The notes under the pieces were generated by a model. That model had not been told where the DNA came from. It worked only from the letters and a program-made list of their open reading frames with translations, and did not search any database. Positions 1 to 5,176 of a stretch of 5,552 nucleotides of DNA are shown one piece after another. The position numbers and the translations under genes are program-made. The stretch covers positions 1 through 5,552 of the forward strand of contig CALZMS010000086.1 of NCBI GenBank assembly GCA_945788595.1, given 5' to 3'. Origin of the DNA: an uncultured Lachnospiraceae bacterium (GTDB lineage: Bacteria; Bacillota; Clostridia; Lachnospirales; Lachnospiraceae). Numbering within the stretch: position 1 is the stretch's first letter; each line of letters starts with the position of its first letter.

Positions 1-714
1 CTGTACCAGCGGATTCAGCCGGTCTGCGATCACCACCTTTTTGATCATGCCATACAGGATCCGCTGCACTCCATAGGTCAGCTGATGATACGTAATTTTT
101 TTTCCCGCTGACAGCTGGTCAGCCATATCTCTGTAACGGCAGATCGGCCCCTCCATAAGGCTGGGGAAAAAGCTCATATACAGTGCCAGGCGGGACAGCT
201 TCTGCTCAGCCCGTATGATTCCGCGATACACATCCGTCAGATAAGAAAATGCCTGGAGGGTGTAAAAGGAAATACCGATGGGCATTACAAACTTCGGCAC
301 TTTTATAAACGGCTCTATCTCCTGCCATTTCAGCAGCTGATTTATATTTTCCACAAAAAATCCACTATATTTGATGGTAAGAAGGATCCCCAGCTGCAAA
401 AGTATGCCAAGAGCCAGCCACTTACGCTGCTTTTTCTGACATGTCTGTCGTATGACCTTTTTTTCCTCTCTGGGCACAGTCTTTAAAAGTGCGTCTCTCT
501 TCTCTCCTTCTTTGTCCAGCCTTTTACCTATATAATATACAGACGCCGTGGTAAACAGCAAAAACAGCAGCAATTTCCCGCTAATCAGCCAGAAAAATAC
601 ATAGCTGGCCGCCAGCAGTACACAGGGCCGCTTTTTTTCCGGCATCAGATGATAGACAAGGAGGACCACCGGCAGAAAAAGGAACAGATAGGCAAAGGAA
701 CAGTAGGAGGTCAT
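1..714 (-). CDS. MBOAT family O-acyltransferase, DltB-like (N-terminal 238 residues; runs off left edge)
   Basis: This is the N-terminal part of a multi-pass membrane protein of the membrane-bound O-acyltransferase family. The frame is open from ATG at 712-714 to base 1. Hydrophobic segments lie near residues 6-23, 30-45, 47-62, 98-118 and 143-160. The family signature MPIGISFYTLQAFSYLTDVY (144-163) is followed by FFPSLMEGPI (182-191), both close to the DltB/AlgI pattern. The catalytic His expected later in the family lies outside the window. The start follows the carrier-protein stop with no gap and has an AGGAGG site 5 nt upstream, so translation is probably coupled. DltB-type proteins take an acyl or aminoacyl group from a carrier-protein thioester at the cytoplasmic face and pass it to an extracellular acceptor. 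The acceptor here is unknown. Family assignment is firm; membership of this particular pathway is inferred from the operon. Confidence 0.9.
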   Translation of the reverse strand, partial: MTSYCSFAYLFLFLPVVLLVYHLMPEKKRPCVLLAASYVFFWLISGKLLLFLLFTTASVYYIGKRLDKEGEKRDALLKTVPREEKKVIRQTCQKKQRKWLALGILLQLGILLTIKYSGFFVENINQLLKWQEIEPFIKVPKFVMPIGISFYTLQAFSYLTDVYRGIIRAEQKLSRLALYMSFFPSLMEGPICRYRDMADQLSAGKKITYHQLTYGVQRILYGMIKKVVIADRLNPLVQ

Positions 715-725
715 TTACTCCTCCT
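705..725 (-). promoter_or_regulatory. Hairpin enclosing the ribosome binding site and start codon of the MBOAT gene
   Basis: On the minus strand, AGGAGG (725-720) can pair perfectly with CCTCCT (710-705) around a 9-nt loop, AGTAAATGA. The loop contains both the TAA stop of the carrier-protein gene and the ATG of the MBOAT gene. The paired AGGAGG is the MBOAT ribosome binding site. A ribosome finishing the carrier-protein gene would open the stem, so this fits obligate translational coupling. The pairing is read directly from sequence; the regulatory role is inferred. Confidence 0.45.
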
Positions 726-945
726 CTTGCAGACGGCGGATCATGTTCCACATAGCCTGCGCAGAGTTAAAATTGTCCGGCACGATCTCTACGGTAGGGA
801 TCGTAATATCAAACACATCCTCAATTTCCGCCACCAGAGAAAGGATCTCCAGGGAATTCAGAACTTTCCCATCAATCAGATCTGTGCAGTGTTCAAAATC
901 CACTCCCGGCTCAAACTCTCTTAAAATATCCAGTAATTCTTCCAT
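715..945 (-). CDS. Acyl carrier protein, DltC-like (76 aa)
   Basis: This is a small acidic four-helix carrier protein that would hold an aminoacyl group as a thioester on a 4'-phosphopantetheine arm. The attachment Ser is residue 31 in the context VLNSLEILSLVAEIED, which matches the usual (D)SLEI/V helix-II motif except that the residue before Ser is Asn, not Asp. The later DVFDITIP segment is typical of DltC and related carriers. The chosen start is ATG at 943-945, about 9-10 nt after a strong AGGAGA; a TTG three codons upstream (952-954) directly abuts that site and is less likely. The length fits the family, usually about 75-85 residues. It lies downstream of the ligase and decarboxylase and abuts the MBOAT gene, so it probably shuttles the activated unit between them. 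Its role in D-alanylation specifically is doubtful because of the extra decarboxylase. Confidence 0.9.
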   Translation of the reverse strand: MEELLDILREFEPGVDFEHCTDLIDGKVLNSLEILSLVAEIEDVFDITIPTVEIVPDNFNSAQAMWNMIRRLQEEE

Positions 946-1064
946 AGCTTGCAATCTCCTTTTTTATATTTTTATCTTTTTATTTTTACAGATACTATGT
1001 ACATATCCGAAACCGCTGATTTTTCTCCATCAGCAGACCTTTCTGTCTGTTCTGACAGTTACGT
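946..1064 (-). other. Leader between decarboxylase and carrier-protein genes, with small hairpin and an 11-codon ORF
   Basis: This is the only sizeable gap inside the operon. On the minus strand it contains CTGTC-AGAACA-GACAG (1058-1043), which can form a short hairpin. It then has ATG at 1030-1028, 7 nt after AAAGG, opening an 11-codon frame that ends in TAG at 997-995 (MEKNQRFRICT). A very A/U-rich stretch follows and leads to AGGAG of the carrier-protein gene. No T-tract follows the hairpin, so it does not look like a terminator. It could set carrier-protein expression by RNA processing, but nothing shows that directly. The mini-ORF is far shorter than DltX-type small proteins and may be chance. 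Confidence 0.25.
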
Positions 1065-2234
1065 TTATACCAGCTCATCCACCGCAATACGGCGTCGAAG
1101 CTCCTTAATCTTACCATTTTCCTCAAGGGCAAACACCGCCGGCAGCTCTCGACTGAGAAACAGAGCCATACCTTCTGACATACTATAGGCGCCGGTACGC
1201 GCAAACAGCAGCACATCGCCGATTTTTACTTCCGACAGAGGATACTGCTTGACCAGAATATCGTTGGCCGTGCACAGTGAACCGCAGATTGTCCAATCTT
1301 CCTTGGGCTGTTCTTCCGCTTCCTGCCATTTTTTCACATACGGTTTTTTCATGGCCATCATCTGCCCAAAATAAATCAGCTGATGAATGCCGCCGTCTGC
1401 GATGGCATACTTCTGCCCTTTGTTGGTTTTTACATCTACCACCCGGGTAATATAGGTACCGCAGGATGCGGCAACACTTCGGCCAAGTTCCAGTACCACA
1501 TCCGCAATATCACACAAATTCTCCATTTCCTCAGCGATTTCCTGAAGATAGGTGTCTTCATCAAAAGAGTCTTCCTGAAAATACGGAACAAAAAATCCGC
1601 CGCCATATTCTATCTCCCGGACAGTGAATCCTTCCTTCTCCTTTAAATCCAGACACAATTTCTGAAGAAAAGCCAGTTCCTTATTTACCCGCCGGGCCGT
1701 ATGTTTCTGGGTACCGGAAAAATACTGGATGCCGCAGATGTCTATCTCTTTGTATAGCTCGCGATCACGGATCACGGTCCGAAGCTCGGTCTCATCCATT
1801 CCAAACTGGTTGCCGCTGGTCAGCCTTAGCAGTACAGGAATTCGTTTTCCTGTATCACGGCCCGCCTTAAACAGAACCGCCAGCTGTTCCATGGATTCCA
1901 CAGTGTAACGGCCGATCTCCGGATACGTCCGCGCCAGCCAGTCTATATAATCCGGCGTCTTGTAAACCCCCGAAACCACCATCTTTTCCGGCGCAATTCC
2001 TGCTTTAAGGCAGATATTGACCTCGCCCGGAGAACAAAGCTCCACCCGTTCTGTCTGCGCTGCTGCCCATGACGCAATAAACGGGTTTGCCTTTACGGCA
2101 TAACAGATTGAAACTCTGTCCGGCAGCATTGTTTTTAAATACGTTATCCTCCGCTTTAGTTCTGCTTCATCAAACACATAACATGGCGTCATCTGTTTTC
2201 TCAGCAGTTCTTCAATGTTCTTTTTTTCCAGCAT
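1065..2234 (-). CDS. Fold-type III PLP-dependent decarboxylase (LysA/ODC/BtrK-like), 389 aa
   Basis: This is an alanine-racemase-fold decarboxylase. Visible motifs in order: YAVKANP with the PLP Lys at 48; RLTSGNQFGM (137-146); GIQYFSGTQ (168-176), where family members normally carry a His; the glycine-rich phosphate loop EYGGGFF (209-215); ELGR (249-252) in place of EPGR; DGGIHQL (280-286); GSLCTANDIL (318-327) with the catalytic-type Cys 321; and GAYSMSEG (348-355) with the conserved Tyr 350. The length fits the family, at the short side of LysA. The start overlaps the ligase gene by 23 bp; CAGGGG lies 8 nt upstream and AAAGGAT closer. Such enzymes remove the alpha-carboxyl of diaminopimelate, ornithine, lysine or arginine; BtrK in butirosin biosynthesis acts on glutamyl attached to a carrier protein. 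The operon position between ligase and carrier makes a BtrK-like role plausible. The substrate cannot be read from sequence. Confidence 0.88.
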   Translation of the reverse strand: MLEKKNIEELLRKQMTPCYVFDEAELKRRITYLKTMLPDRVSICYAVKANPFIASWAAAQTERVELCSPGEVNICLKAGIAPEKMVVSGVYKTPDYIDWLARTYPEIGRYTVESMEQLAVLFKAGRDTGKRIPVLLRLTSGNQFGMDETELRTVIRDRELYKEIDICGIQYFSGTQKHTARRVNKELAFLQKLCLDLKEKEGFTVREIEYGGGFFVPYFQEDSFDEDTYLQEIAEEMENLCDIADVVLELGRSVAASCGTYITRVVDVKTNKGQKYAIADGGIHQLIYFGQMMAMKKPYVKKWQEAEEQPKEDWTICGSLCTANDILVKQYPLSEVKIGDVLLFARTGAYSMSEGMALFLSRELPAVFALEENGKIKELRRRIAVDELV

Positions 2235-3753
2235 ATCCTTTACCCCTGTTTTTTATCTCCTCAAGAAGTGCCTTTCTGTCTGCCTTTCCGTTTTTTGTCA
2301 GCGGAAAACTCTCCTTTTGTACAAGCCGCTCCGGAATCATAAACGCCGGCAGCGCCGCCGATAATTTTTCATGCAGAAGCTTTTTGTCTATATTTCCGGT
2401 ATAAAGCCCATACAGACGGCTCTTTTCCCCGTCAAATACACAGACACACCGTTCCACACCGTCGATTTTTTCCATGGCCCCCTCGATCTCTTCCAGCTCG
2501 ATCCGATGCCCCCGGTACTTGATCTGAAAATCCTTCCGGCCGCAGAAATACAATTCTCCCCTGGCATCGTATTTCCCAAGATCGCCGGTTCTGTACACCG
2601 GATCCAGATACAGACTGTGCAGCGGATTCTGCACAAAAACTCTGCCGGTCTGTTCTACGTTATTATAATAGCCCAGTGCCAGTGCCGTACCACGCACGCA
2701 GATCTCTCCGGGGATATCCGGTTCTGTTACCATGACGCCCTGCTCATCCACCAGAAACACCTGCTCATTGTCAAAAGTCCTGCCGATGGGTATCCCCTGT
2801 TCATATTCCCGTTTTCTGTCTATCACATGATATGTACAGTTACAGGTTATCTCCGTCGGGCCATACAGGTTTACGAACATAGCCTCCGGCAGATGTTCCA
2901 TCCAGTCCTTCAGCTGCTTTTTCGGCATCACTTCCCCGCTGAACAGCACCTTTTTTACTTTATCCGGGCATCGGTAATCCAAGCCGTGAAACATGCTCAC
3001 AAGACATAGTGCCGATACCGCCCAGACCATGGTAGTGATCTCGTGTTCACACAGATAATCCAGAAGCTCTGCCGGACGGGAAAACAGTTCTCTCGGTACG
3101 ATCACCAGCTCTGCCCCGGTTTTCATGGCAGAATATATGTCTTTTACGGATACATCAAAATCAAAAGGTGCCTGATTTGCAATACGCTCATCTCCGTCTA
3201 TGGAAAAGGTCCGCGCAAATACATCAATGAAATCAATAACGGAACGATGACTGACCACCACTCCCTTGGGCTTTCCTGTAGATCCGGAGGTGAAATTTAC
3301 GTATAGCGGATCCATGTCCAGCTGCTGCCTTCGCACCCGCTCCAGATATACCGTATCTTCATGGCTTTGCATCAATTGCTCCACGCATAAACAGAGGACT
3401 CCGGGAAAATGCACCCTGGCCTCCTCCATATGCTCACGGTCTGTCAGAATCACAGATGGTTTTAAAATCGTAACCACCATGCCAAGTCTGCTCATCGGCA
3501 GCTCCGGATCAAGAAAAGTATAAAAACCACCGACATACACAATACCGAAAAAGGAAACCAGCGCGTCTTTTCCCTTCGGCATAAACACTGCTGCCGGCTG
3601 CCGGGGTTTTGCATACTCTGCCAGTGCAGAGGCCGTACTCCGGCTCTTTTTGTACAGTTCACGAAAAGTGTATGTTCCTTTTTCGTCTGTCACGCCAGGC
3701 TTGTCCGGCCACAGCGTCGCACTGTTCTCCAGATATTCCAGAACATTCTTCAT
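2212..3753 (-). CDS. Amino-acid adenylation enzyme, DltA-like (513 aa), probable aminoacyl-carrier-protein ligase
   Basis: This is a stand-alone ANL-superfamily adenylating enzyme. It would use ATP to form an aminoacyl-AMP and load it on the carrier-protein thiol. Motifs (513-aa numbering): YTFREL (28-33); P-loop TSGSTGKPKG (155-164); FDFDVSVKD (198-206) with the amine-binding-type Asp 200; LYGPTE (296-301); YRTGDLG (387-393); hinge region GRKDFQIKYRGHR (405-417); and LTKNGKADR (485-493) with the catalytic Lys 490. There is no condensation or carrier domain, and the length and NQAPF/SGEVMP segments resemble DltA. Pocket residues differ from DltA: Lys 204 and Ser 272 replace Met and Cys. The second of two nearby ATGs (3751-3753) is chosen because GAGGA at 3761-3765 sits 7 nt upstream; the first (3757-3759) is too close to it. 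It is the first gene of the operon. The amino acid used is uncertain. Confidence 0.88.
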   Translation of the reverse strand: MKNVLEYLENSATLWPDKPGVTDEKGTYTFRELYKKSRSTASALAEYAKPRQPAAVFMPKGKDALVSFFGIVYVGGFYTFLDPELPMSRLGMVVTILKPSVILTDREHMEEARVHFPGVLCLCVEQLMQSHEDTVYLERVRRQQLDMDPLYVNFTSGSTGKPKGVVVSHRSVIDFIDVFARTFSIDGDERIANQAPFDFDVSVKDIYSAMKTGAELVIVPRELFSRPAELLDYLCEHEITTMVWAVSALCLVSMFHGLDYRCPDKVKKVLFSGEVMPKKQLKDWMEHLPEAMFVNLYGPTEITCNCTYHVIDRKREYEQGIPIGRTFDNEQVFLVDEQGVMVTEPDIPGEICVRGTALALGYYNNVEQTGRVFVQNPLHSLYLDPVYRTGDLGKYDARGELYFCGRKDFQIKYRGHRIELEEIEGAMEKIDGVERCVCVFDGEKSRLYGLYTGNIDKKLLHEKLSAALPAFMIPERLVQKESFPLTKNGKADRKALLEEIKNRGKGYAGKKEH

Positions 3754-3787
3754 ACGCATTTCCTCGCTTTTTGCATTGTTCTCTGGC

Positions 3788-3836
3788 AGGATACCATATT
3801 TTTTTCTGGAATATTCTTACTTTAAGAATTCTTAAA
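3788..3836 (-). promoter_or_regulatory. Possible operon promoter with upstream 16-bp palindrome
   Basis: TTTAAGAATTCTTAAA at 3821-3836 is a perfect 16-bp palindrome. Downstream on the minus strand is TGG-TATCCT (3796-3788), an extended -10-like element. At the expected -35 position (about 3811-3816) there is only a poor GAATAT. A weak -35 beside a symmetric upstream site is the layout of an activator-dependent promoter, for example under an OmpR-type regulator, but no regulator is visible in the window. The palindrome is certain; the promoter call is weak. Confidence 0.35.
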
Positions 3837-3885
3837 ATATCTTCATCTTTTCTTCATGTGTAATTGTCAGGACGGACAGCAAAAT

Positions 3886-3935
3886 AAAAAACGCTATTTT
3901 CAGACGAGTTTTCATCTGAGAACAGCGTTTTGTTT
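3886..3935 (-). terminator. Strong intrinsic terminator downstream of the rpn locus (possibly bidirectional)
   Basis: AAAACGCT (3888-3895) pairs with AGCGTTTT (3924-3931). After one mismatch, TTTTCAGA (3897-3904) pairs with TCTGAGAA (3915-3922) through one G-U, leaving a 10-nt loop. On the minus strand the hairpin is followed by a long T-tract (complement of 3881-3891), so it best ends transcription from the rpn genes before the dlt-like operon. A shorter T-run on the plus side may allow some activity in that direction. Confidence 0.85.
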
Positions 3936-3965
3936 CACTGAAATATTAGATTTATCTGCAGAAAA

Positions 3966-4184
3966 TTATTCTATGATCATTTTTACGGATTGCTGCGACA
4001 TTTCCGCCACAGTGGCAATCTGTTTAATAGAATAGCCATTTTTATACATCTTGAATATCATTTGCTGTATGCCTTCTTTTATTCCTTCTTCTATTCCTTC
4101 TTTTCTGCCCTGTATTAATCCACGTTGCTCAATCCGATCCAATACTTCACACATGGTACACGCGCCTCGTTCTTTAAGCTTCAT
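3966..4184 (-). CDS. Stand-alone Rpn C-terminal (RpnS-like) protein, or remnant of a second rpn copy (72 aa)
   Basis: Apart from its first ten residues, this ORF repeats the C-terminal part of the upstream Rpn protein. It has MCEVLDRIEQRGLIQ (11-25), then four 4-residue units GRKE-GIEE-GIKE-GIQQ (26-41), then a short helix-turn-helix-like tail KNGYSIKQIATVAEMS. It has no PD-(D/E)XK nuclease domain. Its ATG at 4182-4184 lies one base after the stop of the full-length gene. An inner ATG at 4152-4154, corresponding to the internal start of the upstream gene, has GAGG about 10 nt ahead and would give 62 residues. In known rpn loci the separately translated C-terminal domain (RpnS) binds and blocks the full-length nuclease, so this could be an extra antitoxin. 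It could also be a non-functional leftover of a collapsed tandem duplication. Reading frame and key residues are intact, which favours function slightly. Confidence 0.65.
   Translation of the reverse strand: MKLKERGACTMCEVLDRIEQRGLIQGRKEGIEEGIKEGIQQMIFKMYKNGYSIKQIATVAEMSQQSVKMIIE
4062..4109 (-). repeat. 12-bp tandem repeats encoding four 4-residue units (short copy)
   Basis: Four consecutive 12-bp units encode GRKE, GIEE, GIKE and GIQQ, a charged helix-forming tract. The unit number can change without breaking the frame. In RpnS structures this type of tract forms a dimerisation helix and varies in copy number. Confidence 0.8.
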
Positions 4185-4185
4185 A

Positions 4186-4410
4186 TTAACCTACAATCTT
4201 TTCCACAGATTTCTCTGACATTTCCGCAACAGTAGCAATCTGCTTAATGGAATAGCCATTTTTATACATTCTGAATATCATTTGCTGTATGCCTTTCTCT
4301 ATGCCTTTTTCTATGCCTTCTTTCCGGCCTTCTTCCCTGCCTTCTTCCCTTCCTTCTTTCCTGCCCTGTATTAATCCACGTTGCTCAATCCGATCCAATA
4401 CTTCACACAT
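4186..4410 (-). CDS. Predicted intragenic RpnS (74 aa) translated from inside the rpn gene
   Basis: Met 236 of the Rpn protein (ATG at 4408-4410) is preceded on the minus strand by AAAGGAG with an 8-nt spacer, a near-ideal ribosome binding site inside a coding region. Translation from it would give a 74-residue protein starting MCEVLDRIEQRGLIQ, followed by the tetrapeptide tract and the C-terminal helical domain. Published work on Rpn families describes exactly this arrangement: the C-terminal domain is made separately and inhibits the full-length nuclease. The site and start are read directly from sequence; production and antitoxin function are inferred from the family. The downstream 72-residue ORF carries a related copy of the same segment. 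Confidence 0.65.
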   Translation of the reverse strand: MCEVLDRIEQRGLIQGRKEGREEGREEGRKEGIEKGIEKGIQQMIFRMYKNGYSIKQIATVAEMSEKSVEKIVG

Positions 4411-5115
4411 AGTACGCACTCCTTTCTGTTCTGCATTATTCACATCTTCAAAGCGACTGTCTCCGGTAAGCACACTGAGCATATGAAGCGTCTCCCGTAC
4501 ATGAAGGATTTCTCTTGCCTCAGGATGATATTCGCCAGTTTTTCTCATCTGCACAAAATAGTCCGCTATCACCCGGAAATCACTTTCAAACATATCCAGC
4601 TGTTCGTCTGTCAGATAAGCAATTTCAAAAATATTAATCTGATAATCACTCACATAGCTTTCTAATTCATCCGGAATCTGCAGCCGTTCTCTGAGTTCTG
4701 GCGCATACGGCCACGGTCTCTCAAATCCAAAATACAGAACCAGCGTAACTACCGGATACCGTTTTTTCTGTCCGCCCTTTAGTAACTGTGCTCTGTATTC
4801 CGCTCCGTCATATTGTATGATTCGCAGCGGCATATCCGGATCTGATGAAGTCTGATTCTCCAGTCCTATACACGCAATATAACGTTCATCCTTTTTCCAT
4901 CGTTTCACGACATCTCTCTCCGTCTCATGTATCTTGCCATCGGTTTTATAGACAGACCTGGGGGCTCTTTCTTCAAGCTCCTCCGCCTGAATGACCCTCC
5001 TGCCCTGAAACATGAGAACATTGATAATGTCTGCAAAAACGTCGCTGTAGGATTCCAGCGTTTTCTCTGTAATGTCTTTTGCTCCCATGGGATATCTGTG
5101 TATGTCTCCTTTCAT
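4186..5115 (-). CDS. Rpn family recombination-promoting nuclease / putative transposase (RpnL), 309 aa
   Basis: This is a PD-(D/E)XK-superfamily DNA endonuclease of the Rpn (YhgA-like, 'transposase_31') family. The N-terminal segment DITEKTLESYSDVFADIINVLMF (14-36) is typical of clostridial members. The probable active site is Asp 68 (ERDVVKRW) with E-x-Q at Glu 86-Gln 88 (IGLENQTSSDP). Residues 251-278 form seven 4-residue repeats, then a helix-turn-helix-like tail ends the protein. Annotated 'transposase' names for this family are misleading, because no terminal inverted repeats are seen here. Rpn proteins act as toxins or anti-phage nucleases restrained by their own C-terminal product. The start is uncertain: ATG 5113-5115 lacks a ribosome binding site, while AAAGGAG lies just inside the frame. 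Homologues usually begin near MGAKDITEK, i.e. ATG 5086-5088 (300 aa), but that start is 17 nt from the AGGAG. A consensus promoter lies about 25-30 bp upstream of the first ATG. Confidence 0.88.
   Translation of the reverse strand: MKGDIHRYPMGAKDITEKTLESYSDVFADIINVLMFQGRRVIQAEELEERAPRSVYKTDGKIHETERDVVKRWKKDERYIACIGLENQTSSDPDMPLRIIQYDGAEYRAQLLKGGQKKRYPVVTLVLYFGFERPWPYAPELRERLQIPDELESYVSDYQINIFEIAYLTDEQLDMFESDFRVIADYFVQMRKTGEYHPEAREILHVRETLHMLSVLTGDSRFEDVNNAEQKGVRTMCEVLDRIEQRGLIQGRKEGREEGREEGRKEGIEKGIEKGIQQMIFRMYKNGYSIKQIATVAEMSEKSVEKIVG
4282..4365 (-). repeat. 12-bp tandem repeats encoding seven 4-residue units (long copy)
   Basis: Seven 12-bp units encode GRKE, GREE, GREE, GRKE, GIEK, GIEK and GIQQ. 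Several units are near-identical in DNA (pattern GGC/GGA-AGG-AAA/GAA-GAA), so slippage or unequal recombination could change the number by whole units. The sister tract downstream has four units. Confidence 0.85.
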
Positions 5116-5138
5116 AAGTAAAAGACACTATCTCTTCA

Positions 5139-5176
5139 AGTATTTTTATACTATTACAATATTTTAATAATGTCAA
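5139..5176 (-). promoter_or_regulatory. Consensus sigma-A promoter of the rpn locus with overlapping inverted repeat
   Basis: On the minus strand the -35 is a perfect TTGACA (5176-5171), followed by a 17-bp spacer and TAGTAT (5153-5148). The start of transcription would be near 5141, giving a leader of roughly 25 nt. AGTAT-TTTT-ATACT (5139-5152) is an inverted repeat covering the -10 and could be an operator. The surrounding DNA is very A/T-rich. Confidence 0.65.

Larger units (their letters stand above)
3966..4410 (-). repeat. Tandem direct duplication of the rpn 3' region (copies 3966-4154 and 4186-4410)
   Basis: Two directly repeated copies lie side by side. The blocks at 4105-4154 and 4361-4410 are identical over 50 bp. 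The rest is closely similar, and the copies differ in length by 36 bp, which is three 12-bp repeat units. Divergence is greatest at the extreme 3' ends (SQQSVKMIIE against SEKSVEKIVG). This suggests either duplication followed by drift, or recombination between two paralogues. Confidence 0.85.

Noticed and set aside
649..1188. Several plus-strand ORFs antisense to the MBOAT, carrier-protein and decarboxylase genes
   Set aside because: They are shadows of strongly supported minus-strand genes and show no recognisable protein features.
2371..3009. Long plus-strand ORF of 212 codons
   Set aside because: It lies entirely antisense to the adenylation gene, whose motifs are unmistakable; no family pattern or ribosome binding site supports it.
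2212..3753. Fragment of a multimodular NRPS
   Set aside because: The protein is a complete stand-alone adenylation enzyme with its own start and stop, no condensation or carrier domain, and a separate carrier gene downstream.
1..3753. Ordinary D-alanylation (dltABCD) operon
   Set aside because: The decarboxylase inserted in the operon and the changed substrate-pocket residues argue against a simple D-alanine role, although it cannot be fully excluded from this window.
4062..4365. CRISPR-like or satellite repeats
   Set aside because: The 12-bp units are contiguous, in frame and encode a charged helix; there are no unique spacers.
3966..5115. Insertion sequence, because the family is often labelled 'putative transposase'
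   Set aside because: No terminal inverted repeats or target-site duplication are seen at the edges; the locus has its own promoter and terminator, and the family is better understood as PD-(D/E)XK nucleases.
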